A DNA stretch of 64,000 bases from Thermomicrobiales bacterium (GCA_037045155.1 JBAOIG010000003.1:1116001-1180000), one strand, 5' to 3'; shown: positions 45,790 to 54,946, counted from the first letter of the stretch. The notes: generated by a model not told the origin, from the sequence alone. A program made the numbers and translations.

Positions 45790-47418
45790 TTACCGGCTAT
45801 ACACCACCCGCCCGTCAGCGACGGTCATGTCGACTTGAACACCGCCGACGGCGCCGGGATCGACCTTCGACAGGTCTGTCTCGAAGACGACGGCATCGCC
45901 CACTTTGCCGGGAGCAAACGAACCCTTGATGTCCTCCTCGAATGAGGCATACGCGCCGTTCCAGGTGTAGGCGCGGACAGCCTCTTCCAGCGAGATCGAC
46001 TCCTCTGGCCAGACTAGCTCGCCGTCAGCGGTGCGTCGGGTCATCATCGTCTGCAGACCCAGCACGGCGCTGATGTCGACGACGGGCGCATCGGTCGAGG
46101 CTGCGGCAACGATGCCGTGCTCGTAGAAGGTGTTCATCCCATAGGCGTAGCGGATGCGATCGCGGCCGAGATTCTGGAGATAGGCGTCCTTGAAGGCGTA
46201 GAGGAATGTCGTGCCAGGGATCGGCACTGCCCCAACGTGCTTGATCCGCTGGACGAGGTCGTAGTCGATGATCGAACAATGCTCGATGCGATGGCGATGG
46301 TCGGCGCGCGGCGCTTCGGCCAGCGCCTCCTCGTAGGCGTCGAGCAGCAAAGAGATCGCGGCATCACCGATCGCGTGGGCGCAGCACTGGAAGCCGGCCT
46401 TATGCGCCTTGATGAAGCGCTGCTTGACCGCGTCGAGATCATCATCCATCCACAGTCCGAGGTTGCTCTCCTCGCCAACGTATGGCTGTGACATTCGGGC
46501 CGTGCGCCCGCCGATCGACCCGTCGATGAAGAACTTCGCCGGCCCAATCCGCAACCACTCGTCGCCGAAGCCGGTCTTGATCCCAAGCGAGATCAGATGA
46601 TCGAGCGTTTCGTCGATCATCATCATCAGGTAGGTGCGCAGCGGAAGCCGGCCCTCCTGCTGAAGCTCGATGTACGCTCGCATGTGCTCCGGCGTGTGAA
46701 CGCCCGCTTCGGCCCAGCTGGTCACCCCTTTGGAGAGGTAGTCGGCGCCGGCCAGCAACAGGTAGTCCTTGATCTGCTCGGTCGTCGGCGCCGGAATCTG
46801 CTCCTGGATCATCTGCAACGCAGCCTCGCGAACGACGCCAGTCGGCTCGCCGTGCTCGTCGCGGTCGATCGTGCCGCCCGGAGGATCGGCAGTATTGCGG
46901 TCGATGCCGGCCAGCGCCAATGCCCGCGAGTTGGCGACGCCGATATGGCCACAGGCGCGGACGACGACGACGGGGTTATCCGGCGATACAGGATCGAGGT
47001 CGTGGCGGGTCGGGTGGCGCTGGTCGCCCAGTCGGGCCTGGTCGTAGCCGCGCGCCTGGACCCAGAGGCCGGCCGGCGTCTCACGCGCCCTCTCGGCGAC
47101 CCGCGCGACGATGTCCGCGACAGTGCGATTCGGCGGGGAGCCTGCGTCGACGTTGTGCTTGGCGGCGCCGGTGTAGAACGGATGGCAATGGGCGTCGTTC
47201 ATTCCCGGAGCGATGGTGCGCCCGTTCAGGTCGACGACCTCAACGCCGTGCCCGGCCCACGCCCGCGCCTCATCGTCGCCACCGACGGCGACGACCTTGC
47301 CTAGCCTGATCGCGACTGCGCTCGCCGGTGGCGCATTCAGCTCGCCGGTCAGCACATGGCCGTTGATGAAGATGATGTCACCCAACGCCTTTGCGCGATC
47401 GTGGTTCCAGTCCTGCAC
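45790..47418 (-). CDS. YtcJ-like amidohydrolase family protein (copy 2)
   Basis: 542 residues, GTG start at 47418 with GGGAG about 9 nt upstream. Same organisation as the gene at 43662: HxH in MNDAHCHPF, RGYDQARLGDQRHPTRHD, VRACGHIGVANSRAL, AIGDAAISLLLDAYEEAL, RIEHCSIIDYD, and ASTDAPVVDIS. Long shared stretches (for example SLGIKTGFGDEWLRIGPAK in both) mark a tandem duplication. Upstream in transcription order; the DUF559 cassette now separates it from copy 1. Confidence 0.88.
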   Translation of the reverse strand: MQDWNHDRAKALGDIIFINGHVLTGELNAPPASAVAIRLGKVVAVGGDDEARAWAGHGVEVVDLNGRTIAPGMNDAHCHPFYTGAAKHNVDAGSPPNRTVADIVARVAERARETPAGLWVQARGYDQARLGDQRHPTRHDLDPVSPDNPVVVVRACGHIGVANSRALALAGIDRNTADPPGGTIDRDEHGEPTGVVREAALQMIQEQIPAPTTEQIKDYLLLAGADYLSKGVTSWAEAGVHTPEHMRAYIELQQEGRLPLRTYLMMMIDETLDHLISLGIKTGFGDEWLRIGPAKFFIDGSIGGRTARMSQPYVGEESNLGLWMDDDLDAVKQRFIKAHKAGFQCCAHAIGDAAISLLLDAYEEALAEAPRADHRHRIEHCSIIDYDLVQRIKHVGAVPIPGTTFLYAFKDAYLQNLGRDRIRYAYGMNTFYEHGIVAAASTDAPVVDISAVLGLQTMMTRRTADGELVWPEESISLEEAVRAYTWNGAYASFEEDIKGSFAPGKVGDAVVFETDLSKVDPGAVGGVQVDMTVADGRVVYSR

Positions 47419-47579
47419 TGTCCGCTCCCTTCCGATGATTCAGCATCCCGGCCGGCATCATACGCCAGCAAGCGGCGTGGTCGCGCCGCTCTGGACATGG
47501 CACGGGATTTCGACGAAGATAGTGACATCGTGGACGAACAGAAACGGCCGACGGGATCCGTGAAGAAAGGGGCGCAACT

Positions 47580-48128
47580 GTGCAGCCTGCCGCTGGAACC
47601 TCGCTTGTCGATCGGATGATCGGCGTCCTGAAGCTCGATGTGGCGACCTACGAGTCGATCGAACACGATCGCGATGCGTTGACCCAGGCGCTGACCGTCG
47701 TCGCCATCGCTGCCGCCGCCAGCGGCATCGGAGGAATCCGCGACAACGGACTGCTGGGCCTCGTCGGCGGCATCATCAGCGCGATTGTCGGCTGGATTCT
47801 GTTCTCGTTCGTGGCCTACGTCGTCGGGACGAAGCTGATCCCGGGAGAGAACACTGTCGCCACTCCCGGTGAGCTCCTCAGAACGATCGGTTTCGCTCAG
47901 ACGCCGGGAGTGCTGGCGATCTTTGGCCTGATCGGCTCGTTCGGTTCGCTGATCGCGTTTGTCGGTGGCATCTGGGGTATCGTCACTGCGATCGTTGGGT
48001 TGAAGGTAGCGCTGGAGATGTCGACGGGTCGCGCGATCGCGACCGGGCTCATCGCCGGGTTCATATCCGCGTTCGTCGTCGTGCTACTGCTGCTCCCGTT
48101 CGGTATTGCAGCGATGGTGTTCGCCTGA
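47580..48128 (+). CDS. YIP1-family membrane protein
   Basis: 182 residues, five predicted membrane segments. A short N-terminal cytoplasmic part (MIGVLKLDVATYESIEHD) is followed by hydrophobic stretches typical of the YIP1 family, with the loop LIPGENTVATPGELLRTIGFAQTP. GTG start at 47580 with AAGGGG about 9 nt upstream. Function in bacteria unknown. Confidence 0.7.
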   Translation: MQPAAGTSLVDRMIGVLKLDVATYESIEHDRDALTQALTVVAIAAAASGIGGIRDNGLLGLVGGIISAIVGWILFSFVAYVVGTKLIPGENTVATPGELLRTIGFAQTPGVLAIFGLIGSFGSLIAFVGGIWGIVTAIVGLKVALEMSTGRAIATGLIAGFISAFVVVLLLLPFGIAAMVFA

Positions 48129-48141
48129 GGCTGAGATGATC

Positions 48142-48172
48142 GGCAGCCGGCCGATGCCCTCGGCCGGCTGCC
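48142..48172. terminator. Strong hairpin between convergent genes
   Basis: Perfect 12-bp stem GGCAGCCGGCCG / CGGCCGGCTGCC with a 7-nt loop, between the ends of the YIP1 gene (48128) and the RDD gene (48181). No T tract on either side; could act as a bidirectional terminator. Confidence 0.5.
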
Positions 48173-48180
48173 CCTCGGCA

Positions 48181-48720
48181 CTACTTGTTGACGACCAGCG
48201 TGCTCGCGAGCAGATCGTGGAGCGCCTGCTTGCGTGACGTGAACGCGGCCATGAGATAGCCGATGCTGAAGATGACGCCCGAGAGATACTTGGAAAAGAA
48301 CCGGCCGGTGGCGCGGGCAAACGTCACTCGTTCGCCCTGCAGGTCGGTCACAATGATCCCGAGGGCACGCTTGCCGATTGTCGCCTGGCGCTCGGAGCTC
48401 TCCTGGAGCGCGAAATATAGCCACCAAAGGACGATCGCGATCATGGTGCCCGCATCCTCATTCACTGCAACGAGAAGGATTGTTGCCAACACGAGGATAA
48501 CGTCGTCAATCAGTATCGCCGCGAACCGTTTCAGAAACCCGGCGTATTCGACACCGGGCAACGCGACAGCGCCAGCCGACGCCTGATACACAGGCGGGGC
48601 ACTGGATTGTGAAGCCGTCAGCGACGAAGCACTCGACGCTGTAGACGCCACCGTTTGTCCGCAGGACGCACAGAACTGGCTGCCATCGTCCATCCTCGCG
48701 CCACAGTTCGAGCAGAACAT
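48181..48720 (-). CDS. Zinc-ribbon RDD-family membrane protein (copy 1)
   Basis: 179 residues. N-terminal zinc ribbon with two CxxC pairs (MFCSNCGARMDDGSQFCASCG), a Ser/Ala-rich linker, then an RDD domain (FLKRFAAILIDDVILVLATIL; ERQATIGKRALGIIV; TFARATGRFFSKYLSG). Three to four membrane segments. Function unknown; RDD proteins have been linked to transport. A related gene follows at 48843, so this is a tandem pair. Confidence 0.82.
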   Translation of the reverse strand: MFCSNCGARMDDGSQFCASCGQTVASTASSASSLTASQSSAPPVYQASAGAVALPGVEYAGFLKRFAAILIDDVILVLATILLVAVNEDAGTMIAIVLWWLYFALQESSERQATIGKRALGIIVTDLQGERVTFARATGRFFSKYLSGVIFSIGYLMAAFTSRKQALHDLLASTLVVNK

Positions 48721-48842
48721 CGCGCCTCCTGTCTATACATGAAACTGCGTGTAAGCAGATGTCCCGTATTTTACAAGGCTGGCATTCAATACACAAGTGA
48801 TGCGTGTGTCGAGCAGGCGCAGTTAGCGCAGCGCGATCGCGC

Positions 48843-49505
48843 TTACCGCTTGACCACGAGCGTCCCGGCAATGAGGTCGTGCAGCGTCTGCTTTTGGGCG
48901 GTGAACGCGGCCAGGATGTAGCCGAGGTAGAAGAACACGCCCGAGAGCAGGCGGGCGAAGGAGCGGCCGGTGGCGCGCGCGAAGCTCAGCCGCCGGCCGT
49001 GCTCGTCGGTGACAACGATCTTCATCGCCCGCTTGCCCACGGTCGCCTGTCGCTCCGAGCTCTCCTGGAGCGCGAAGTACAGCCAGTGGGAGACGAACGC
49101 TGTGAGCGCGACGATCGTGCCGACTGCGAGATCAGTCGCGTCCGTCGAGCCGCCGGCCATATAGACGATGATCGCCAGAACGATCCCGATGACCCACCAT
49201 GCAACCGCCAGGATGATCCAGTCGATGATGATCGCGACGAAACGCTCGCCAAACGTCGCGTAATTGCCAGTCCCCAGTGGGATCTCCGCGGGCTGCCAGC
49301 CCGGCCAGGATTGTCCGACAACCGGTTTGGGCGGGGCCATAGGTGTCGTCACGGCTGCAGGCGCGCTATCCATCGCTGCCTCCGGGGCGACCGGCGCGGG
49401 CGACGGCAGCGTCCCAACCGTTGCGCCGCAGTTGTGGCAGAAGCGAGCGCCCGGCTCCAGTCGCGCCCCGCATTGGGTACAGAATGTCGCCGTGGTCCGC
49501 TCCAT
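48843..49505 (-). CDS. Zinc-ribbon RDD-family membrane protein (copy 2)
   Basis: 220 residues from ATG 49505 (GGAGGGGAG about 10 nt upstream; the longer frame from 49607 is not supported). N-terminal zinc ribbon (FCTQCGARLEPGARFCHNCG), a Pro/Ala-rich linker, and an RDD domain (FGERFVAIIIDWIILAVAWWV; ERQATVGKRAMKIVV; SFARATGRSFARLLSG). The C-terminus LHDLIAGTLVVKR nearly repeats that of copy 1 (LHDLLASTLVVNK). Directly follows the deacetylase gene. Confidence 0.82.
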   Translation of the reverse strand: MERTTATFCTQCGARLEPGARFCHNCGATVGTLPSPAPVAPEAAMDSAPAAVTTPMAPPKPVVGQSWPGWQPAEIPLGTGNYATFGERFVAIIIDWIILAVAWWVIGIVLAIIVYMAGGSTDATDLAVGTIVALTAFVSHWLYFALQESSERQATVGKRAMKIVVTDEHGRRLSFARATGRSFARLLSGVFFYLGYILAAFTAQKQTLHDLIAGTLVVKR

Positions 49506-49509
49506 CTCG

Positions 49510-50313
49510 CTACTCCCCTCCTCGCTCGAGCCACCAGCGCGCCACCTGATCGGCGCGGGCAATCCAGATGTCACCAAGATCGATCGCGTAGTCAAGCAGA
49601 TTCGCAAGCGCCCGCGAAGGACCGGGCCGGCCGCTGACCCACGGATGCAGCGTCAGGCAGAGCAGCTTGCCCTCGTCGCGCAGGACGTCGAGATCGTCGC
49701 GCCAGAACTCGGCCGCATGACGGGGGTTGACCGTCCAGTCCACGAAGTAGGTGTAGTCGTCATAGAAGCGCGACGGCGGGAGCTGGACGACTGGCGAACC
49801 AACTGGATCGGGCCGCTCGACCCAGGGAAGATCGGCGCGGGCGATGTCCATCTGCCAGGTCAACCCGAGCTGCTGGACGGCGCGGGCCGTATCGTCGTTG
49901 TAGCGCCAGGCCGGGGTCTTATGTCCAACAGGGCGAATACCAGTGACGTTTTCGATCGCCGCGATGGTGCGGCGCATATCGTCGAGCTGTTCATCGAGCG
50001 ACATCGGCGTGTAGTAGCGGTGATCCCAGGAGTGGATCGCGCTTTCGTGGCCAGACGCATGGGCGCGCGCGACGGCGTCCGGCCGATCCTCGACGCAGCG
50101 GCCGACCCAGCAGAACGTGCCGGCCACCGACCGGTCGTCCAGCAGCTGGATCAGCCGCCAGACGCCGGTCGCGACATCGTATTCGGTCTGTGACCGCCAG
50201 AAGAAGTCGTTGGCCCCGTGGTGATTGGCCTCACCGTAGGCGCCGTCGACATCGATGCTGACGATGAGCGCCGACCGGAAGCCGGCCGGCCAGCGGCCGG
50301 ATGATTCGCTCAC
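49510..50313 (-). CDS. Polysaccharide deacetylase (NodB-like) family protein
   Basis: 267 residues with a NodB-type fold. The metal Asp lies in SIDVDGAYGE, the two metal His in HSWDHRYYTP, and the C-terminal His in LTLHPWVSGRP. No signal peptide, so the substrate is probably soluble and cytoplasmic. GTG 50313 follows the preceding TAG directly, which couples it to the creatininase-family gene; that neighbour suggests a cyclic amide or amidohydrolase-type pathway more than cell-wall sugars. Confidence 0.85.
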   Translation of the reverse strand: MSESSGRWPAGFRSALIVSIDVDGAYGEANHHGANDFFWRSQTEYDVATGVWRLIQLLDDRSVAGTFCWVGRCVEDRPDAVARAHASGHESAIHSWDHRYYTPMSLDEQLDDMRRTIAAIENVTGIRPVGHKTPAWRYNDDTARAVQQLGLTWQMDIARADLPWVERPDPVGSPVVQLPPSRFYDDYTYFVDWTVNPRHAAEFWRDDLDVLRDEGKLLCLTLHPWVSGRPGPSRALANLLDYAIDLGDIWIARADQVARWWLERGGE

Positions 50314-51141
50314 CTATTCCTCGTCCTCGTCGTACTCGTCGTACTCGAAGTCGAGCTCCGCGATCGGCGACCACGCGACGAGCTCCTCGGTAAACGCAAC
50401 AAAGTTGCGCAGCCCGCTGTCGACGATATCGTTGCCGTATTCCAGCGTCGCGCGACGCGCGTCGCCCAGCGCGCCGTTGTGGGTGTACTCATCAAAACGG
50501 TAGGGAACGCTGACACCATAGCGCCCGAGTGTGTTTCGGAACTCGTAGGTCAGGTCGGTCAGCTCGCCAGCGGCAAGCGCGTCCGTCTTCACCACTTGTG
50601 GCGCAAGCGCCATGGCGACGGAGGTCTCCATTTCGCAGGCATGCCCGGTAATCCCAGTTTTGTCATGCTTCTCGGCCAGCCCTGGATCGGCAAACGAGAA
50701 GTAGGAGCAAGCGCCGATGAAGGTCGGATCGATCTCTTCCTTGATCCGCACGGTCGCAATGTTCATCGCCGGGATATTGCCACCGTGGCCGTTGACGATC
50801 AGGAAGCGCTCGAAACCATGGTCGTGCAGCGATGAGACGACTTCGGCGAGGACCTGAATGAACGTATCCGAGGACAGCGTGATGGTTCCGGGAAAGTTCA
50901 TGTGGTGGAACGAGACGCCCCACGGCATCGGCGGCGCGACGAGCAGCCGTGGGTAGGCCATCTCACTGGCCCGTCGGCAGAATTCGTACGACGCGGCAAT
51001 ATCCATGCTCACCGACAGGTTCGGCCCGTGCTGCTCGTTGGAGCCGACTGGCAGCAGGACGATCTCGACCTTATCGAGGATATCGTCCACCTCTGGCCAC
51101 GACAGATTCGCAAGGACGAGATCCTTTGGCGATTCGCTCAT
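50314..51141 (-). CDS. Creatininase family amidohydrolase
   Basis: 275 residues. Metal-binding features of creatininase and related formamide hydrolases: LLPVGSNEQHGP (Glu/His), VNGHGGN and HACEMETS. The C-terminus is very acidic (EYDEYDEDEE). The family includes creatininase, MftE and FAPy deformylase; which one applies is not clear. AAAGGA lies upstream of ATG 51141. Pairs with the adjacent deacetylase gene with no gap. Confidence 0.88.
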   Translation of the reverse strand: MSESPKDLVLANLSWPEVDDILDKVEIVLLPVGSNEQHGPNLSVSMDIAASYEFCRRASEMAYPRLLVAPPMPWGVSFHHMNFPGTITLSSDTFIQVLAEVVSSLHDHGFERFLIVNGHGGNIPAMNIATVRIKEEIDPTFIGACSYFSFADPGLAEKHDKTGITGHACEMETSVAMALAPQVVKTDALAAGELTDLTYEFRNTLGRYGVSVPYRFDEYTHNGALGDARRATLEYGNDIVDSGLRNFVAFTEELVAWSPIAELDFEYDEYDEDEE

Positions 51142-51202
51142 CTTCTGATCCTTTCCGAATTCGGGCTAGTCCGACAGACTATTGACCCGTTGCAGATTGC
51201 CG

Positions 51203-52390
51203 TTACTTTCGCATCAAACGCGCCCGCGGGGAAGCATCGTCGCCCGCCGGAGATGCCGTCGCCTCGAGGGCTTGCTCGAAGTCGGCGATGATGTCGTCCA
51301 CGTTCTCGCAGCCGACCGAGACCCGGACAAGATCGTCGCGGTGCGGCCAGACCAGGGTGAAGACATCGCCAAGGCTGACGGCGTGGGCGCAGAGTTGCAG
51401 CTTATCGGCGAACCGGTTCCCCTGCTCGATACCGCCGCGCGTGCGGAACGAGAGCATGCCGCCATATCTGCCACCGGTCAGACGCTTGGCCAGCTCGTGT
51501 CCGGGATGCGACTCCAGCCCGGCGTAGTTGACCAGCTCGACTTCGGGCTGGCGCTCCAGGAACCGAGCAACCTCCATGGCGTTCTGGCAATGACGCTCCA
51601 TTCGAAGCTCCAGTGTCTTGACGCCACGTAGCAGCAGCCATGAGTTGAACGGGCTGATCGGTGACCCGAGGACCTGAACCTGGCGATTGATCGGCTCGAC
51701 GAGCTCCTTCGTCCCGGCGATAACACCAGCCAGCGCGTCGCCGTGGCCACTGATGTACTTCGTCGCCGAGTGCAGCGAGAGGTGCGCTCCATGCTCGAGC
51801 GGGCGGAAGAGGTACGGGCTAGTGAAGGTGTTATCGACGATCAGCAACGCGCCGCCGTCGCGGGCGATCTGCCCGAGCGCCGGCACATCGGCGATGCGAA
51901 TCGTCGGGTTGGCCAGAAATTCGGTATAGAGGATCCTGGTATTGGGCCGCATCGCGGCGCGGACAGCATCCAGGTCGGTGATGTCGACTCGTGTGACCTC
52001 GACGCCGAAGGCCGGCGCCTCCTCGGAGAGAAAGATCTCCGCCCAGTGATAGACGTCGTCCGAGGCGACGATATGGTCGCCGGCCCGCGCAAAGGCATTG
52101 AACGCGCCGGCGATCACCCCCATGCCGGAGGCCGCCGCGACAGCCGCCTCGGCCCCTTCGAGAATCGCCATTTTGTGCTCGAAGGCGGCCGTCGTCGGGT
52201 TACCGCCACGGGTGTAGACGTACCCCTCGCGCTCGCCGGCCATGATCTCGGCCTTCTGGTCCAGCGAATCGAACACGTACGTCGCGGTCTGATAGATCGG
52301 CGTGTTGTGCGCCCCGGTTGCGGAGTCGTGGTGCTCGCCAGCGTGGATTGCCCGCGTCGAAAATCCCTGCCTGTCGCTGAGATCTGCCAT
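51203..52390 (-). CDS. Trans-sulfuration PLP enzyme (cystathionine gamma-synthase/lyase family)
   Basis: 395 residues, Cys/Met metabolism PLP family. Marks: TPIYQTATYVF, YTRGGNPT, the PLP-binding GMGVIAGAF region, the PLP Lys in HSATKYISGHGD and RVSVGCEN near the C-terminus. Could be a cystathionine synthase or lyase, methionine gamma-lyase or O-acetylhomoserine sulfhydrylase; sequence alone does not decide. ATG 52390 was chosen (GGGAGG 7 nt upstream) over ATG 52420. Divergent from the ADP-ribosylglycohydrolase-like gene. Confidence 0.9.
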   Translation of the reverse strand: MADLSDRQGFSTRAIHAGEHHDSATGAHNTPIYQTATYVFDSLDQKAEIMAGEREGYVYTRGGNPTTAAFEHKMAILEGAEAAVAAASGMGVIAGAFNAFARAGDHIVASDDVYHWAEIFLSEEAPAFGVEVTRVDITDLDAVRAAMRPNTRILYTEFLANPTIRIADVPALGQIARDGGALLIVDNTFTSPYLFRPLEHGAHLSLHSATKYISGHGDALAGVIAGTKELVEPINRQVQVLGSPISPFNSWLLLRGVKTLELRMERHCQNAMEVARFLERQPEVELVNYAGLESHPGHELAKRLTGGRYGGMLSFRTRGGIEQGNRFADKLQLCAHAVSLGDVFTLVWPHRDDLVRVSVGCENVDDIIADFEQALEATASPAGDDASPRARLMRK

Positions 52391-52466
52391 CTGATCCTCC
52401 CATCGTGATACGTGAGCCATGTTGATGGGATGGTGCCATATCGGCGGTCAGGGACGTGGGACCTGC

Positions 52467-52496
52467 TTGACACGATCTCGCCAGGCTGCCTACAGT
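52467..52496 (+). promoter_or_regulatory. Predicted promoter of the ADP-ribosylglycohydrolase-like gene
   Basis: TTGACA (52467-52472), 18-bp spacer and TACAGT (52491-52496), 37 bp upstream of the ATG at 52534. Confidence 0.65.
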
Positions 52497-52533
52497 CTCC
52501 GACGGACACAGCGACGAGGAGGCACAGCGAGCA

Positions 52534-53526
52534 ATGGCAGACGAGGCGAAAGCGCCGGCAATGAACGACCGGATTATCGGGACCCTGGTTGGCATGGCCA
52601 TTGGCGATGCTCTCGGGCTGGTCGGCGAATCACCGCTCGCCAGACGACCAGTGACGGGCTACCAGCCAGTGCGTGACGCTGCCGGGGCGACAATCGTCGA
52701 GGCCGGCCAGTTCAGCGCGCATACGGAGCTGGCCCTCTGCCTGGCGGAGAGCGCGATCGGCAGCGGCGGATTCGTCGACCCGACCACAGCCGGCTACCGG
52801 TTCGCACAGGTGCTGCGTAGCGAGCACGGTCACCTCGTCGACCCAGTTACCCGCGCGGCGCTGGAGCTGGCCTTGGAGTCCGGAGAGTTTCAGGCCGGGT
52901 TGAGCGATGCCGGGCAAACCAGCCCGGGGCCGGCCGCGCGTATCAGCCCGGTCGCCCTCGTCCACTCGCTTGGCCACCTCAATGTCGAGCTCTTCGTCCG
53001 CGAAGTGACGCGCGCGACGCTCATCACGCACGCCGATCCTCTGGCGACCAGCGGCGCGCTGGCGATGGCCTGGGCGGTACAGGTCATCGTTCGTCGCGAG
53101 ACGACGCCAGAGCGGCTCATCGCCGAGGTTCTGGCATTCATTGACGAGGATGACATCGCCAGCCGGCTGCGTGCCGCCAATCGGCTATCGGGCAACGATC
53201 CCGCTGAAATCGAACAGGGTGTCCACACTCTGAATCGCGATGGATCGCTCTCCGACGCCGTCGCGACGGCGCTCTACCTGTTCAGCCGGCTGAGCGGCTC
53301 GTTTGAGGCGGCAACGTTGGCGGCGGCAAACGCCGGCCCCGGCGCGGCGGCGATCGGCGCAATGACCGGCGCGCTGGCCGGCGCCTGGCTGGGCGGGCAC
53401 GGCATCCCGGGATCGCTGGTCGAAGGGCTCGATGGCAGAACCTACTTGATGATGGCCGCTCCGGCCCTGTACCGGACCGCCCAGCGTCGTGGGGGGATCT
53501 TTCTTCCCATGCACCAACAGGCATGA
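52534..53526 (+). CDS. ADP-ribosylglycohydrolase-like protein with degenerate active site
   Basis: 330 residues with the all-helical DraG/ARH fold, starting IIGTLVGMAIGDALGLVGE. The metal-binding acidic motifs are altered: the usual SDDT near residue 60 reads FSAHTE, and the C-terminal DxDT region reads NAGPGAAAIGAMTGALAG (about residues 264-280). With both Asp sets missing, hydrolase activity is doubtful; it may bind ADP-ribose or act as a regulator. The stop overlaps the next start (ATGA). GAGGAGG lies about 13 nt upstream. Confidence 0.78.
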   Translation: MADEAKAPAMNDRIIGTLVGMAIGDALGLVGESPLARRPVTGYQPVRDAAGATIVEAGQFSAHTELALCLAESAIGSGGFVDPTTAGYRFAQVLRSEHGHLVDPVTRAALELALESGEFQAGLSDAGQTSPGPAARISPVALVHSLGHLNVELFVREVTRATLITHADPLATSGALAMAWAVQVIVRRETTPERLIAEVLAFIDEDDIASRLRAANRLSGNDPAEIEQGVHTLNRDGSLSDAVATALYLFSRLSGSFEAATLAAANAGPGAAAIGAMTGALAGAWLGGHGIPGSLVEGLDGRTYLMMAAPALYRTAQRRGGIFLPMHQQA

Positions 53527-54218
53527 GCATCCGGGAGATCTCGGCAGTCGTCTTCGACCTCGACGGGCTGCTGGTCGACTCCGAGCCGCTTCAGGCATGG
53601 GCGTGGGATGCCTACGCGCAGCAATTCGGAACGTCGCTACGCGATGACGTGCTTGAACGCATGCTCGGCCTCCGCGCGGTGGACGCAGCGCAGATCTTCG
53701 TCGACCTGCTCCGCCTCCCGGTCCCGGCCGATGTCGCGATGCGCGAGCGTGATGAGCTGTTTCTGGAGGCGGCGCGCGGCCAGATCGACGCGCGGCGCGG
53801 CGCTTCCGCGCTGCTCGAGGCGCTTCGGGAGCAAGGCGTCCCGCTGGCGTTGGCAACCTCGGGGCACCGACGATACGTCGACCTGGCGCTCGCCAGCGCC
53901 GGATTGTCCGGCGTGTTCGATGTTGAGGTTACCGGCGACCAGGTCGATCGAGGGAAACCGCACCCGGACATCTATCTGAGGGCTGCCTCGATGCTCGGGG
54001 TTCCACCCGAACGTTGCCTTGCGCTGGAAGACGCGCCGAATGGTGTCCGTTCCGCGCGGGAGGCCGGCATGCTCTGCTTCGCGATTCCCGAGGCCGGCTC
54101 ACCCAACGGAGTAGAGGACGCCGACGAGATTCTCGGCAGCCTCGGGCAGGTGCTGTCGATGCTCGAGCCACCTGCTCCGTATCGGCTAGCCGCGTCGGCG
54201 CGTCCCGGGCAGCCGTAG
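53523..54218 (+). CDS. HAD-superfamily phosphatase (beta-phosphoglucomutase-like)
   Basis: 231 residues, HAD subfamily I with a C1 cap. Nucleophile motif VVFDLDGLLVDSEPL, motif II Thr/Ser in LALATSGHRR, motif III Lys in DRGKPHPDIYL, motif IV acidic in CLALEDAPNGV. The family covers sugar-phosphate phosphatases and beta-phosphoglucomutase. Translationally coupled to the ADP-ribosylglycohydrolase-like gene; the pairing hints at handling of a ribose or nucleotide phosphate, which is inference only. Confidence 0.88.
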   Translation: MSIREISAVVFDLDGLLVDSEPLQAWAWDAYAQQFGTSLRDDVLERMLGLRAVDAAQIFVDLLRLPVPADVAMRERDELFLEAARGQIDARRGASALLEALREQGVPLALATSGHRRYVDLALASAGLSGVFDVEVTGDQVDRGKPHPDIYLRAASMLGVPPERCLALEDAPNGVRSAREAGMLCFAIPEAGSPNGVEDADEILGSLGQVLSMLEPPAPYRLAASARPGQP

Positions 54219-54246
54219 AGCCAGCGAGTGCGGAGCGCCCGAATGG

Positions 54247-54732
54247 CTACCGCTCGTCGTCCCACGGGTAGACGATCCAGTCGTCGGTGAGCTCGGCATA
54301 GTGGTCAGGAGCGTCGCCGGGGTAGCGCGAGGATCGCGGCTTGAAGTGGAGCACAGCCACCTCGGGCCGGCCACCAGCGGCGAAGACGCGGTCGCGAACA
54401 GCGACGGCGGTGCGCCCGCTATCCCAGACATCATCGATAACAAGGACCGACTTGCCGCGCAACAGCTCATCGGCCGGGAATTGAAGGAAGACCGGCGAAT
54501 CGAGCGTGACGCCGATGCCGGTGTAGAACTGGACAGCGGCCACGATGATGTTGCGAATGCCCAGCTGCTCGCTGATCAGACAGGCGGGGATCATTCCGCC
54601 CCGTGTGATCACGAGCATCGTATCGTAGTCATCTCTCAGGCGGTCAACGATCGCCTCGACATTCCGCTGGACGTCGTCCCAGCCGAGGATCCGCTTCAGC
54701 GGCTCGACCCGCACCTGCTTGACCTCTGCCAT
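54247..54732 (-). CDS. Purine phosphoribosyltransferase (PRT-fold)
   Basis: 161 residues of the PRTase superfamily, with the PRPP loop in SVLVIDDVWDSGRTAVAV and LVITRGGMIPACLISEQLG upstream. The size and the tail (VYPWDDER) resemble xanthine/hypoxanthine-guanine PRTases. ATG 54732 was preferred over 54756, as GGGAG lies just upstream and AGGAG falls before that. A shared divergent region of about 200 bp separates it from dnaJ. Confidence 0.8.
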   Translation of the reverse strand: MAEVKQVRVEPLKRILGWDDVQRNVEAIVDRLRDDYDTMLVITRGGMIPACLISEQLGIRNIIVAAVQFYTGIGVTLDSPVFLQFPADELLRGKSVLVIDDVWDSGRTAVAVRDRVFAAGGRPEVAVLHFKPRSSRYPGDAPDHYAELTDDWIVYPWDDER

Positions 54733-54946
54733 ATACTCCCACACTCCTGGATTCATCAGATGTCGGACATTTCCCTGAATGCTACCCGCTCGACCACTCA
54801 GGGCGCTACGCCGCGCGCTGCCGCCGCCAGCAGGTGGCCGTCGATGCTATGATTTCGTGTCGGCGTGGCGCAAGCCGCGAGGCTGGGGTCTGACCTCGCC
54901 GATAGACAAGATTGCCACAACAGAACAGCTACGGGTGAACGACGCG

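Noticed and set aside
54779..54946. Upstream extension of dnaJ
   Set aside because: The 56 extra residues are unlike any J-protein N-terminus; the family start is at 54947.
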